A stretch of DNA of 64,000 nt from Prevotella ihumii (GTDB taxonomy: Bacteria; Bacteroidota; Bacteroidia; Bacteroidales; Bacteroidaceae). The stretch lies in assembly GCF_900155655.1 (NCBI RefSeq), contig NZ_LT706987.1:3078767-3142766 (forward strand), read 5' to 3'. Of the stretch, positions 25,469-34,855 are shown piece by piece; position 1 is the stretch's first letter; each line of letters begins with the position of its first letter. The position numbers and the translations under genes were made by a program. The notes beneath the pieces were generated by a model, which made no database searches, had not been told where the DNA came from, and saw only the letters and a program-made list of their open reading frames with translations.

Positions 25469-26840
25469 GGTAGAACAATACATCAAGGAGCATCAATTGC
25501 TCAACAAACAACAACGCTACATTGTTGGTCTCTCAGGTGGGGCTGACAGTGTAGCGTTGTTGGTTTTATTACACAAGCTCGGCTACCAAGTTGAGGCTGC
25601 ACATTGTAATTTCAAACTACGAGGCAAGGAAAGCGAAAGAGACGAAGAATACTGCAAGAAACTCTGTCATCAGTTGGCTCTGCCTATACATATTGTGCAT
25701 TTCGATACAGCTGTTTATGCCGAATTGCATAAGGTGAGTATTGAGATGGCTGCACGCAAATTGCGCTATCGCTATTTCGAACAATTGCGAAAGGATATTC
25801 ACGCTTCGGGCATCTGTATAGCCCATCATCGTGACGACTCCATCGAAACCATCTTGATGAACATCGTACGTGGCACAGGACTAAAAGGACTGATGGGCAT
25901 ACGTCCACGCAATGGTTACATTCTCCGACCCTTGCTCTGTTGTACACGTAACGAAATAGAAGCCTACGTGCAAGATGTTGGAATAGAATACGTTACCGAT
26001 AGTTCGAATATGGTGGACGATGTGAAACGAAACAAGGTGCGCCTGAATGTTGTTCCTCAACTCAAAACGCTCAATCCCTCGTTTGATGAGGCAATGATGA
26101 AGATGGTAAACCACGTTGAGGAGGCAGAAAAGATAATCCACCAATCTATCTATACCGCCTTGCAAACAATGGTGTGTGTGGAAGGAGATATGCCGTTGTG
26201 GTTAGAAACCTTAAAGCAGGGTAGGGGAAGTGTGACTTTGCCCAACTTCACGTTGCGTATAGACAAACTCACCGCATACGTTTCGCCCGAATACCTTTTA
26301 TATTATGTGCTTTCGCCCTATGGATTTAACGCCACACAGACCGAACTTATCGCCCAATCGCTTACTGGGCAAACGGGTAAATCGTGGGTGTCCGACCATT
26401 TTGAGGTTGTAATAGACAGAACCCAACTCCTTGTTGCTAAGCGTGAAACTGTGCAGCAAAAGGCGATGAAAATTCCTGAAACGGGCAAATACATTTACTC
26501 CGAAGCATTGTCTATCCGCATTACAGAAGAACAAGTTGATGAAGGTTTCGAAATTCCTAAAGCATTGCATACCATTGCTTTAGACAAGCAAAAGGTTGCT
26601 TTTCCCCTCCTTCTTCGCCCCATTAAGCAAGGCGACCGCTTTACGCCCTTTGGTATGCGTGGCTCAAAGCTCGTTTCCGACTTCCTCACCGACCAAAAAG
26701 TAGATGCGCTCACTAAGCGCAAACAATTGGTTTTGGTAGATGCTATGGATACTATACTTTGGGTTGTGGGCAGACGAATGAGCGATAAAGCAAGGATAGG
26801 CAGCGCAACAAAAGCCGTTTACCGCTTAGTGGTAGAATAA
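25458..26840 (+). CDS. tilS: tRNA(Ile)-lysidine synthetase
   Basis: The 460 residues have the PP-loop SGGADSVALLVLLH near residue 25, followed by AAHCNFKLRG, CIAHHRDDSIETILMNIVRGTGLKGL and a C-terminal TilS domain (FTPFGMRGSKLVSDFLTDQKV). It modifies C34 of the minor Ile tRNA to lysidine and is essential. Translation is coupled to the preceding methyltransferase by an 11-base overlap. A GTCCGAC tract lies directly after its stop. Confidence 0.95.
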   Translation: MWNKVEQYIKEHQLLNKQQRYIVGLSGGADSVALLVLLHKLGYQVEAAHCNFKLRGKESERDEEYCKKLCHQLALPIHIVHFDTAVYAELHKVSIEMAARKLRYRYFEQLRKDIHASGICIAHHRDDSIETILMNIVRGTGLKGLMGIRPRNGYILRPLLCCTRNEIEAYVQDVGIEYVTDSSNMVDDVKRNKVRLNVVPQLKTLNPSFDEAMMKMVNHVEEAEKIIHQSIYTALQTMVCVEGDMPLWLETLKQGRGSVTLPNFTLRIDKLTAYVSPEYLLYYVLSPYGFNATQTELIAQSLTGQTGKSWVSDHFEVVIDRTQLLVAKRETVQQKAMKIPETGKYIYSEALSIRITEEQVDEGFEIPKALHTIALDKQKVAFPLLLRPIKQGDRFTPFGMRGSKLVSDFLTDQKVDALTKRKQLVLVDAMDTILWVVGRRMSDKARIGSATKAVYRLVVE

Positions 26841-26867
26841 AGAAAAGATTATCAGATAAGTTTTGAC

Positions 26868-26916
26868 TAGTCTGACTAGTCCGACCCGTCCGACCCGTCC
26901 GACCCGTCCGACAGAA
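26868..26916. repeat. Short GTCCGAC tract after tilS
   Basis: Five units at a 9-bp period, from GTCTGACTA to GTCCGACAG, without the palindromic partner arm and without AACCCAAATCGG ends. It is a partial member of the family. Confidence 0.8.
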
Positions 26917-26943
26917 TAAAAAACAAAAAGTAAATACAAAACT

Positions 26944-27456
26944 ATGGCTATTATAAAATCAGCAAGAGGAAAGTCGCCAAAATGGGGCGAACGTTGTTAT
27001 TTCTCAGAAAATGCCACATTGGCTGGCGACATTACGATGGGCGACGATTGCTCCGTGTGGTTTGGTGCGGTATTGCGTGCCGATGTAGATGCTATTCGTA
27101 TGGGTTCGCAAGTGAATGTGCAAGATTTGGCGTGCATACACCAATCGGAAGGACATCCCGTAATTATAGAAGATGGCACAAGCATTGGTCATTCGGCTGT
27201 AATCCACGCAGCCACCATTCGCAAGAATGCCCTCGTAGGTATGAATGCCACCGTGTTAGACGATGTCGAAGTGGGCGAAAACTCGGTTGTGGCAGCAGGT
27301 GCAGTAGTGCTTCAAGGCACAATTATTCCTCCTAACGAGATATGGGGCGGTATTCCTGCACGCCGCATCAAGGCTGCCAAAGCAGGTCAATCACGCCTTT
27401 ATGCTGACCATTATCTTTATATAAAGAAGTGGTACGAGGAGGAAGAAAGTGAATAA
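26944..27456 (+). CDS. Gamma-class carbonic anhydrase-like hexapeptide-repeat protein
   Basis: The 170 residues form a left-handed beta-helix of hexapeptide repeats from about residue 15 to 135. Histidines in IHQSEGHP and GHSAVIHA fit the zinc ligands of the gamma-carbonic anhydrase/YrdA group. No signal peptide is present. Catalytic activity in this branch is often unproven. It lies after tilS and 32 bases before mcrB, but it differs in base composition from the latter and is probably not functionally linked. Confidence 0.9.
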   Translation: MAIIKSARGKSPKWGERCYFSENATLAGDITMGDDCSVWFGAVLRADVDAIRMGSQVNVQDLACIHQSEGHPVIIEDGTSIGHSAVIHAATIRKNALVGMNATVLDDVEVGENSVVAAGAVVLQGTIIPPNEIWGGIPARRIKAAKAGQSRLYADHYLYIKKWYEEEESE

Positions 27457-27488
27457 ATAGCAGCTGAAAATAACCTAATCAATACTAT

Positions 27489-29582
27489 ATGGCATTAGAA
27501 AACATTGAAGAGTATCAATATGTAGAAAGCAGAGTAGAAGTTGTGAAAAATATCTATTCGTTTTATTCTTATCTCAAGAGCGAAGATGAAAAAGAAAGAA
27601 ATTGGGCAATAAATTATCTTAATAGTGCCATTCTTTTTGTTGTTGAGACATTTGGAGATACTTTATTATTTGCTCCTTGTTGTTATTGTGGGTTTAAGAA
27701 TAATTCGATGGAAGCTTATTCTAAAGTTTCTCGGTTTAGACAAGAGGCAAAAGATAATTTAATAAATCATAATTTATATTCTGAAATCAAAGATGAAACC
27801 ATTCTCGCTAAATTTAATATTTTCATTAAAGAATTTGGTGTAGCTGAAAAACAAAATAGTTTTTTAATTCCTAATGGACTAAAAGTAAGTGATTTACTTT
27901 CTTCTCATCAATCTTATTTTATTTGTCCAACACATTGTAGTGGACAAAAGCCAAAAGCTTGGAAAAGCTTCTTGGACAATAATATTATGGCAATAGGTTG
28001 GAAAAATAAAGATTATACCAATTTTACACCAGATGAAATTGCAAATGAATATGAACATAGTGATAAAAAGGCTATTGGACCTTTCAGATTGATGAAGCAA
28101 ATTAAAAGTGGCGACATTGTTTGCTGTACGAATAACAATCATGGCATTTTTGGTATTGGTGTGGCATTATCGTCTTATAAATATAAAGAGAATATACATT
28201 ATGCAGGTAGCAAAGAAAATATGAAGTGCTACTATTCTCATTATGTAGATGTTGCGTGGCTTTGTTATGCAAAGCGTGGCTATATGCGGACTAACCTTTT
28301 TAATGTGAAAAAAGCTGAAAAACAATGGACTCCTCATGGAACATTGAGTGTAAAGAATTATATTCCTCATTACATAAAAGATTATCTTTTGAGGGCAAGA
28401 ACTACTAACGATGTAGAAAATAAAAATGATGAAACAGCAGAAAATGTTCTTCTGTTGCGAGACTTGCTTTTAAAAAATCATAATCTTGTCCTCACAGGCG
28501 CACCCGGTACTGGTAAAACCTACTTAGCGAAAGCGATAGCAAAGGCAATGAATGATGAAGAGGGAGTAACGAATGAAATGGAAATGGTACAATTCCACCC
28601 CTCATACGACTACACCGACTTCGTAGAAGGATTGCGCCCAAAAGAAGATGATAATGGTAATATAGGTTTTGAACGCAAGGACGGAGTGTTTAAAACATTC
28701 TGTAAAAAGGCACTTAAAGAAAATAACTTTGAAAGTAATTTTGATGAAATTTACCAACAATATATAGACATTCTTCTTGATGAAGAAGAACGTGAGCTTA
28801 AAACGCTTGTGCATCATAAACCATTCAGAATTACTGTTAATTCAAAAAATAATATTACGGTTTATACTTCTAAAACACAATTTGTAGTGTTAAAAGAAGT
28901 GATTAGACAATATATTGAGGAAGGAAACATTGTTGATTGGAAACCTTATGCTACTGCTATTGGCGAAGATATACGTGCTACTTTTCCTGAATTGCGTGTT
29001 AAGGAGAACTGCAACAATATAGAAAAGAATTATATTTTCATCATTGATGAAATCAATCGTGGCGATATATCTAAAATCTTTGGCGAGCTATTTTTCTCTA
29101 TCGACCCTAATTATCGTGGCATAGAAGGAAGGGTTACTACCCAATATCAAGATTTAGTGCCTGAAGGCGATGTGTTCAAAGAAGGCTTCTTTGTACCCGA
29201 AAATGTTTATATCATAGGTACAATGAACGACATTGACCGCAGTGTGGAGAGTATGGATTTTGCAATGCGCCGCCGCTTTACGTGGAAAGAAATCACAGCC
29301 GATATGAGTGCAGAGAATATGGATATTACGGGCGATGTGCGCCGTGCGATGGACAACCTTAACGTTGCTATTCTTGAAACCGAAGGTTTGAGCAGTGCAT
29401 TCCAAATAGGCGGAGCATACTTTAAGGACGTTACCAATTTGGAGGATTTGTGGAATTTGCACCTTGAAAGTCTATTGCACGAATATCTAAGAGGAATGTC
29501 CGATGCAGAAAGCAAGTTAGAAAAGTTGAAAAAAGCCTACTTTACACAAACCGATGGCGAGGATACGAACGACGGACAATAA
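27489..29582 (+). CDS. mcrB: McrB-type AAA+ GTPase with EVE-like recognition domain
   Basis: The 697 residues divide into an N-terminal part of unknown fold (1-140, with CCYCG near residue 60), an EVE/PUA-like domain (about 148-300: WKSFLDNNIMAIGWKN to GIFGIGVAL) and an AAA+ motor. Motor motifs are GAPGTGKT (about 337-344), IFIIDEINRGDISKIFGELFF, the McrB-type IGTMNDIDRS and MRRRFTWKE. It would bind modified DNA through the N-terminal domains and drive McrC cleavage. The 5' half and the motor insertion are markedly more AT-rich than the rest. It overlaps mcrC by 29 bases. Confidence 0.9.
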   Translation: MALENIEEYQYVESRVEVVKNIYSFYSYLKSEDEKERNWAINYLNSAILFVVETFGDTLLFAPCCYCGFKNNSMEAYSKVSRFRQEAKDNLINHNLYSEIKDETILAKFNIFIKEFGVAEKQNSFLIPNGLKVSDLLSSHQSYFICPTHCSGQKPKAWKSFLDNNIMAIGWKNKDYTNFTPDEIANEYEHSDKKAIGPFRLMKQIKSGDIVCCTNNNHGIFGIGVALSSYKYKENIHYAGSKENMKCYYSHYVDVAWLCYAKRGYMRTNLFNVKKAEKQWTPHGTLSVKNYIPHYIKDYLLRARTTNDVENKNDETAENVLLLRDLLLKNHNLVLTGAPGTGKTYLAKAIAKAMNDEEGVTNEMEMVQFHPSYDYTDFVEGLRPKEDDNGNIGFERKDGVFKTFCKKALKENNFESNFDEIYQQYIDILLDEEERELKTLVHHKPFRITVNSKNNITVYTSKTQFVVLKEVIRQYIEEGNIVDWKPYATAIGEDIRATFPELRVKENCNNIEKNYIFIIDEINRGDISKIFGELFFSIDPNYRGIEGRVTTQYQDLVPEGDVFKEGFFVPENVYIIGTMNDIDRSVESMDFAMRRRFTWKEITADMSAENMDITGDVRRAMDNLNVAILETEGLSSAFQIGGAYFKDVTNLEDLWNLHLESLLHEYLRGMSDAESKLEKLKKAYFTQTDGEDTNDGQ

Positions 29583-30879
29583 TTGTGGAACTCCGATAGA
29601 CAGCACGGCTGTTGCCGACTTGTTGCCTTATAGCGGTGTGAAGATTGCCGAAATCAACTCCGACCTACACCCAGACGTGCTTATCTTTCCGCAATGCTTG
29701 GGCTGTAAAAATGGCGACGAGATAGAGCAATCGGTCATTTATCGTGTGGTGGGCAAGGAGCTGCATACTACCAACATTGCAGGTTTTCTTAGCATTGGCA
29801 ACACGCAGATGGCTATAAGTTCACGTTTTACACAGGAGAGCGACAAAGACTATTTCCTTCACTATCTGCTGCAACGAGTAATGGGTATAAACATCGTAGA
29901 TTTTAAAGCGCAAAGCGACAAAGAAAACATTTACGATCTTTTGCCCTATCTTTTTCCGCATCTCTTGCTCAATGCCTTACAACAAGGTATTTACAAGGAA
30001 TATTGCACCCGCAATTACAACGACAGCAAGGTGAAAGGCACTGTTGATATAGCTCGCCATATCAAGCTTAATCAGCCTTTTCGGGGCAATATAGCCTATC
30101 GAGTGCGAGAATACGCATACGACAACCGCATCACTCAACTTATAAGATACACCATTGAGCATATTTCGCGAGGAATGTCGAAGGCGGTATTGCATAGCAA
30201 CAAAGAAATAGAAGCGGCGGTGAAAACCATTCAGCAAGCCACTCCTTCGTACGATGGCAAGTCGTTGCAGCGTGTGCTTGGTGCAAATATGCGTTCTGTT
30301 GGGCAACCCTATTTTTCTCATTATATCCCTTTACAACGTTTATGCTTAATGATATTGCGCCATAGCCGAGTGTCGTTTGGCACAGACGCACAGCAGCTTA
30401 AAGGAATACTCTTTGATGTGGCGTGGCTTTGGGAAGAACATCTTGCCCTGTTGCTTCGTCCTAAGGGCTTTAAACATCCTCAAAACAGGTCAGGAAAAGG
30501 CGGTATGGACGTTTTTTCATCACTTACCGATGCAATACCGAATAAGCGTTTCTATCCTGACTTTTGGAAAGAGGGTGTTATACTTGATGCAAAATATAAA
30601 CGAATGGAAAAAGAAGAAGGGCGATACAGCATTGGTGCAGCCGACCTTCATCAGCTTATTTCTTATCTTTACATCACTCGTTCCACTTGTGGAGGCTTCG
30701 TTCTCCCCTCTACAAGGCAAACGGCTTTGTACGATTATGGCTGTTTGCAAGGCTATGGAGGCAACATTTCTCTTTTATCGCTTCGTATTCCGCAAACTGC
30801 CAATACCTTTGATGAATTTGAAAAGCAAATGAAAGTTGAGGAAGAAAAGTTGAAAGCGAGTTTGCAAAATATAGCGTAA
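29554..30879 (+). CDS. mcrC: McrC-type endonuclease subunit
   Basis: The 441 residues have a PD-(D/E)XK nuclease core with FYPDFWKEG and VILDAKYKRM near residue 335, followed by YSIGAADLHQLISYLYIT. It cannot cut alone; the McrB ring activates it. ATG 29554 gives a 29-base overlap with mcrB, so production of the two is coupled. Base composition matches the host more closely than the front of mcrB. A bidirectional terminator follows. Confidence 0.9.
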   Translation: MARIRTTDNNCGTPIDSTAVADLLPYSGVKIAEINSDLHPDVLIFPQCLGCKNGDEIEQSVIYRVVGKELHTTNIAGFLSIGNTQMAISSRFTQESDKDYFLHYLLQRVMGINIVDFKAQSDKENIYDLLPYLFPHLLLNALQQGIYKEYCTRNYNDSKVKGTVDIARHIKLNQPFRGNIAYRVREYAYDNRITQLIRYTIEHISRGMSKAVLHSNKEIEAAVKTIQQATPSYDGKSLQRVLGANMRSVGQPYFSHYIPLQRLCLMILRHSRVSFGTDAQQLKGILFDVAWLWEEHLALLLRPKGFKHPQNRSGKGGMDVFSSLTDAIPNKRFYPDFWKEGVILDAKYKRMEKEEGRYSIGAADLHQLISYLYITRSTCGGFVLPSTRQTALYDYGCLQGYGGNISLLSLRIPQTANTFDEFEKQMKVEEEKLKASLQNIA

Positions 30880-30921
30880 ACGAAGATAATTGGATTACAA
30901 ACATTTTAGAGAATACGATAT

Positions 30922-30950
30922 AAAAAAAGGAGCTTTAAAGCTCCCTTTTT
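30922..30950. terminator. Bidirectional terminator between mcrC and yebC
   Basis: GGAGCTTTAAAGCTCC is flanked by an A-tract on the left and a T-tract on the right, and so serves both converging genes. Confidence 0.88.
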
Positions 30951-30976
30951 ATTTCTGTAAATCCATACGGAGCGTT

Positions 30977-31705
30977 TTACTCCACTGGCTTCATATTCGT
31001 ATAAACATTTTGTACATCGTCGAAGTCTTCGAGCTTTTCAATCATCTTGTCGATTGTTTCACGTTGTTCGTCGGTTACGTCCTTGAGGTCGTTAGGAATA
31101 CGGGTAAATTCGGCAGAAGTGATCTCAAAACCATTGTCTTCTAAGTGCTTTTGTATTTCGCCAAAGCTGGTAGGTTCGCCATAGATGGTGATTTCGTTTT
31201 CTTCTTCGTCTTGATCAAACTCGTCTTCTACACCATAGTCGATAAGGTCGAGGATGAGTTCTTCCATATCCAATCCGTCTTTCATCTTGAAGGTGAATAC
31301 AGCCTTGTGGTCGAAAAGGAATGCCAACGAACCTTGTGTGCCGAGTGTTCCGTTGAACTTATTGAATACCGAGCGCACATCGCCCACGGTGCGGGTGGTG
31401 TTGTCGGTCAATGTGTCTACAAAGATTGCTATTCCGTGAGGGCCGTATCCTTCGTATGGCACTTCTTTGTAGTCGCTTGTGTCCTTACCCATTGCGTTCT
31501 TTATGGCACGCAGGATATTGTCTTTTGGCATATTCTCGCGCTTGCAAGTTGCGATAATAGCACGCAAACGTGGGTTGGTTTCGGGTTCAGGACCACCAGC
31601 CTTAACAGCAATAGCAATTTCCTTACCCAATTTTGTAAATGTACGAGCCATGTGGCCCCATCTTTTTAGCTTTGCAGCCTTACGATATTCAAATGCTCTT
31701 CCCAT
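30977..31705 (-). CDS. YebC/PmpR family protein
   Basis: The 242 residues start with MGRAFEYRKAAKLKRW and carry the family hallmarks NPRLRAIIATCKRENMPKDNI and EGYGPHGIAIFVDTLTDNTTRT. The C-terminal part is acidic (EDEFDQDEEENE). It is a three-domain protein known as a DNA-binding regulator or, in some members, a factor easing polyproline translation. It lies 13 bases after pheT on the same strand, so the two probably share a transcript. Confidence 0.93.
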   Translation of the reverse strand: MGRAFEYRKAAKLKRWGHMARTFTKLGKEIAIAVKAGGPEPETNPRLRAIIATCKRENMPKDNILRAIKNAMGKDTSDYKEVPYEGYGPHGIAIFVDTLTDNTTRTVGDVRSVFNKFNGTLGTQGSLAFLFDHKAVFTFKMKDGLDMEELILDLIDYGVEDEFDQDEEENEITIYGEPTSFGEIQKHLEDNGFEITSAEFTRIPNDLKDVTDEQRETIDKMIEKLEDFDDVQNVYTNMKPVE

Positions 31706-31718
31706 TGGAATTGTGTAT

Positions 31719-34187
31719 TTAGCGGAGTTCTGCTCCGAGTTTTGTTGTTATGTTTTTAATTAATTTCTGCATTATGGCATCAATTGCCTTGTCGTTCAGG
31801 GTCTTTGTTTCGTCCTGAAGTATGAAGTTTACTGCGTAACTCTTCTTGCCTTCGGGGAGGTTTTTGCCCTCGTAAACGTCGAATAGTTCTACCTTTTTCA
31901 AGAGTTTCTTTTCGGTCTGGCGTGCTATCTCCTCTATTTGTGCAAAGGCTACGCTGCTATCGAGGAGGAGGGCAAGGTCGCGACTTACATTTGGATATTT
32001 TGAAATCTCTTGAAACGCTAACTTATTCTTGCGAATGGCCTTCATTATGGCTGTCCAGTTTAGGTCGGCATAGTAAACTGGTTGGGCAATGTCCATCTTC
32101 TTTAAGAGTTTGTGGCTCAAGATACCCATTTCTACCACTACTTTTCCTGCACGTGTTTTGAGTGCGAGTGCCTTGTCGAAGATGTTGTTATCCGATGTTT
32201 CGCTTACTAATGTGCCTTGTGCCAAGCCCAATCGGCGGAGAATATGCTCTACATAGGCTTTGAGTTCGTAGAAGCTTGTGTCCTCATCGGCGTGTGCCCA
32301 CGACCCTTGTACTCGCTTACCTGTTACCCAGAGTGCGAGGTGATAGGTTTGGTTGTATGCCTTGATAGGACTTTCCTCTGTCCATTTCTCTTGTTCGTAT
32401 TTGTAGGTATTGCCCACTTCAAAGAACTTTAGGTTTTGTGCCTTGCGGTTCACGTTGCGACGAATGCTTTCCAAACCCCCAAAAAGCAAGGTTTGACGCA
32501 TCACGCCAAGGTCGCTCGATAGTGGGTTCATCACCTTTACGGTTTGTTCCCAAGGGTAAGCATTGAGTTCGGCACCCTCGTAATAAGACGAAGCCGTGAG
32601 CGAGTTGTTCAATATTTCATTAAATCCAGCACCCACAAGTTGCTCGCTAATGATGTCTTCCTTGTGATAGTTCTTGTCTGCCTCTTCAGCAATGGTGAGC
32701 GACGACTTGAGTTCGGTAGGGATTTCTACATTATTATATCCATAGATACGCAAAATGTCTTCCACTACGTCGCAAGGGCGTTGCACGTCTACACGATATG
32801 GAGGAACGATGAGGTCGATCCCTTCAGCGTCTTCTTTCACAATCTCCATTTCAAGACTTGTGGCAATGCTCTTGATGGTATCTGCTCCCAATTGTTTTCC
32901 TATCAAGCGGTCGCAATATTCATAGTTCAAGCGCACAGGGAAACCCTCCATCTTTGTAGGATATTCGTCACGGATTTCCATACTTACCTTACCGCCTGCC
33001 AACTCTTTGCAAAGAATAGCTGCTTGTTTCAACGCATAGATAGTGCCGTTAGGGTCGATACCACGTTCGAAACGGAAACTTGAATCGGTAGATAAGCCGT
33101 GACGGCGTGCGCTCTTGCGAATCCACGTTGGGTGGAAGTAAGCACTTTCTAATACCACGTCTTTTGTATTCTCGTATGTTCCGCTACCTTTTCCCCCGAA
33201 TACACCAGCAATACACATTGGCTCTTCGGCATTACAGATAGCAAGGTCGTGTTCGCCTAAGGTGTGTTCTTCGCCATCAAGTGTAACAAATTTCTTTCCT
33301 TCGTTCTTATCTTTCACAACGATTTGCTTACCTGTTACCATCGCTGCATCGAAGCAGTGCATAGGTTGTCCGTAAGCCATCATTACATAATTGGTAATAT
33401 CTACAATGTTATTGATAGGTCGAACGCCAATGACATTGAGCTTGTCTTTCAACCATTGTGGACTTTCTTTCACCTCACAATCGGTAATGCTCAAACAAGC
33501 ATAGCGGCGGCAAGCCTCCGTATTCTCTATCTTCACATCAATGGTGAGGTCGTTATTGTCTACTGCGAACTTGTTGCAGTCAGGACGGTGCAACGATGTT
33601 TCATAACCATTCTGCTTCAACCACGCATAAAGGTCACGAGCTACACCATAATGGCTCAACGCATCGGCACGATTGGCCGTGATGTCTATCTCTACGATCC
33701 AGTCGCTATCTATCTGATAGTATTCAGCAGCGGGCATACCCACTTGTGCATCTTCAGGCAGAACAATAATACCGTCGTGGCTTGTTCCCACACCTATTTC
33801 GTCTTCTGCACAAATCATACCCAAGCTCTCTACGCCTCTCAGCTTGCTTTTCTTAATGGTAAAGCTATCCTCGCCATCGTACAACACACAACCTAAGTCG
33901 GCAACAATTACCTTCTGACCAGCAGCTACATTTGCCGCACCACATACTATCTGTTGTGGCTCGTCCTTACCCAGGTCTACCGTTGTTATGTGCAAATGGT
34001 CAGAGTTAGGGTGTGCTTCGCAAGTAAGCACCTTGCCCACATAAAGCCCCTTTAGTCCGCCACGGATAGTTTCCACTTCTTCCACGCTTCCTACTTCCAA
34101 TCCCGTTGATGTTAGCGCAGCTGCCAACTCCTCTGGAGTAAGGTTGAAGTCCACGTATTCTTTAAGCCATTTGTATGAAATATTCAT
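31719..34187 (-). CDS. pheT: Phenylalanyl-tRNA synthetase beta subunit
   Basis: The 822 residues have the full bacterial layout: a tRNA-binding OB domain (about 40-155), B3/B4 editing (about 210-390), B5 (about 400-475), the catalytic-like core, and a C-terminal FDX-ACB domain (about 728-820: FQEISKYPNVSRDLALLLD). It forms the alpha2-beta2 enzyme with PheS, which is not in this window. A TAATTTTG box (34242-34249) lies about 55 bp upstream. Confidence 0.96.
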   Translation of the reverse strand: MNISYKWLKEYVDFNLTPEELAAALTSTGLEVGSVEEVETIRGGLKGLYVGKVLTCEAHPNSDHLHITTVDLGKDEPQQIVCGAANVAAGQKVIVADLGCVLYDGEDSFTIKKSKLRGVESLGMICAEDEIGVGTSHDGIIVLPEDAQVGMPAAEYYQIDSDWIVEIDITANRADALSHYGVARDLYAWLKQNGYETSLHRPDCNKFAVDNNDLTIDVKIENTEACRRYACLSITDCEVKESPQWLKDKLNVIGVRPINNIVDITNYVMMAYGQPMHCFDAAMVTGKQIVVKDKNEGKKFVTLDGEEHTLGEHDLAICNAEEPMCIAGVFGGKGSGTYENTKDVVLESAYFHPTWIRKSARRHGLSTDSSFRFERGIDPNGTIYALKQAAILCKELAGGKVSMEIRDEYPTKMEGFPVRLNYEYCDRLIGKQLGADTIKSIATSLEMEIVKEDAEGIDLIVPPYRVDVQRPCDVVEDILRIYGYNNVEIPTELKSSLTIAEEADKNYHKEDIISEQLVGAGFNEILNNSLTASSYYEGAELNAYPWEQTVKVMNPLSSDLGVMRQTLLFGGLESIRRNVNRKAQNLKFFEVGNTYKYEQEKWTEESPIKAYNQTYHLALWVTGKRVQGSWAHADEDTSFYELKAYVEHILRRLGLAQGTLVSETSDNNIFDKALALKTRAGKVVVEMGILSHKLLKKMDIAQPVYYADLNWTAIMKAIRKNKLAFQEISKYPNVSRDLALLLDSSVAFAQIEEIARQTEKKLLKKVELFDVYEGKNLPEGKKSYAVNFILQDETKTLNDKAIDAIMQKLIKNITTKLGAELR

Positions 34188-34241
34188 TTATTATAGATAT
34201 TTTATTTATTCAAAGTTTGAGGCTACTCTATAAGTAACGTG

Positions 34242-34249
34242 CAAAATTA
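34242..34249 (-). promoter_or_regulatory. -7 box of pheT-yebC
   Basis: TAATTTTG on the minus strand, about 55 bp before the pheT ATG. The gap to the next gene holds only this site, a GTCCGAC repeat and the promoter at 34500. Confidence 0.55.
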
Positions 34250-34342
34250 CTAATTTTCATCTACATACGCAAATGATAAGGGGGCAATTTGGATATATAA
34301 GATTAGTGCAACGCTGCTAAATTCATACATTCTTTTAAATCA

Positions 34343-34416
34343 AATCGGTCGTCCGACCAGTCCGACCAGTCCGACCAGTCCGACCAGTCCGACAGGTCTA
34401 ACGACCGATTTAGGTT
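34343..34416. repeat. GTCCGAC repeat with AAATCGGTCG ends, between divergent genes
   Basis: The ends are TCAAATCGGTCGTC and, inverted, TAACGACCGATTTAGGTTA. Five GTCCGACCA/G units lie between. This copy is exceptional because it sits between divergent genes upstream of both promoters, so it cannot serve as a terminator for either. Confidence 0.85.
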
Positions 34417-34499
34417 AAGCCTTTGCACATAAGTCAAAGGTTTACTTATATGCTGCAACTTTTTTTTGCTATTTGTTTGCATAACTTTAAAAAGATGTT

Positions 34500-34507
34500 T
34501 AACTTTG
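34500..34507 (+). promoter_or_regulatory. -7 box of the CD225-DUF2752-TM2 operon
   Basis: TAACTTTG lies 30 bp before ATG 34538. Confidence 0.65.
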
Positions 34508-34537
34508 CGAATATACTAATTCATTAAACAAAAAAAT

Positions 34538-34855
34538 ATGGACGAAACAATGCAATTTAATAACCCAGAAGTTGGAAATAATAGTTCAACTCCAATGCCT
34601 CCAAAGCCAGACAACTACTTGATTTTAGCAATACTTACAACTGCTTGTTGTTGTTTGCCAATCGGAATTTATGCCATAATTTTGGCAAATAGAGTAAATA
34701 CTTACTACTTTGCAAAGCAATACGATTTAGCAGTACTGACAGCTCGTGAAGCAAAAAAATGGAGTATTATCGGAATTGTTGCAGGCATTGTTTTTATGTC
34801 GGCTTATTGGGGCATCTACGGCGTAGCAGTCTTCAGTATGCTCGACATTTTATGA
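34538..34855 (+). CDS. CD225/dispanin-family membrane protein
   Basis: The 105 residues have a polar N-terminus followed by two membrane helices (about 29-50 and 77-103). The pattern NYLILAILTTACCCLPIGIYAIILANRVNTYY matches the CD225/dispanin fold, with three cysteines at the membrane face. The bacterial role is unknown. The stop overlaps the next gene as ATGA, which makes co-translation with the DUF2752 protein likely. Confidence 0.85.
   Translation: MDETMQFNNPEVGNNSSTPMPPKPDNYLILAILTTACCCLPIGIYAIILANRVNTYYFAKQYDLAVLTAREAKKWSIIGIVAGIVFMSAYWGIYGVAVFSMLDIL

Noticed and set aside
27489-30879. A new defence system of EVE-domain ATPase plus nuclease
   Set aside because: The McrB and McrC signatures (IGTMNDIDRS-type motif, PD-(D/E)XK with DAKY) are clear, so this is a known type IV system with a variant recognition domain.
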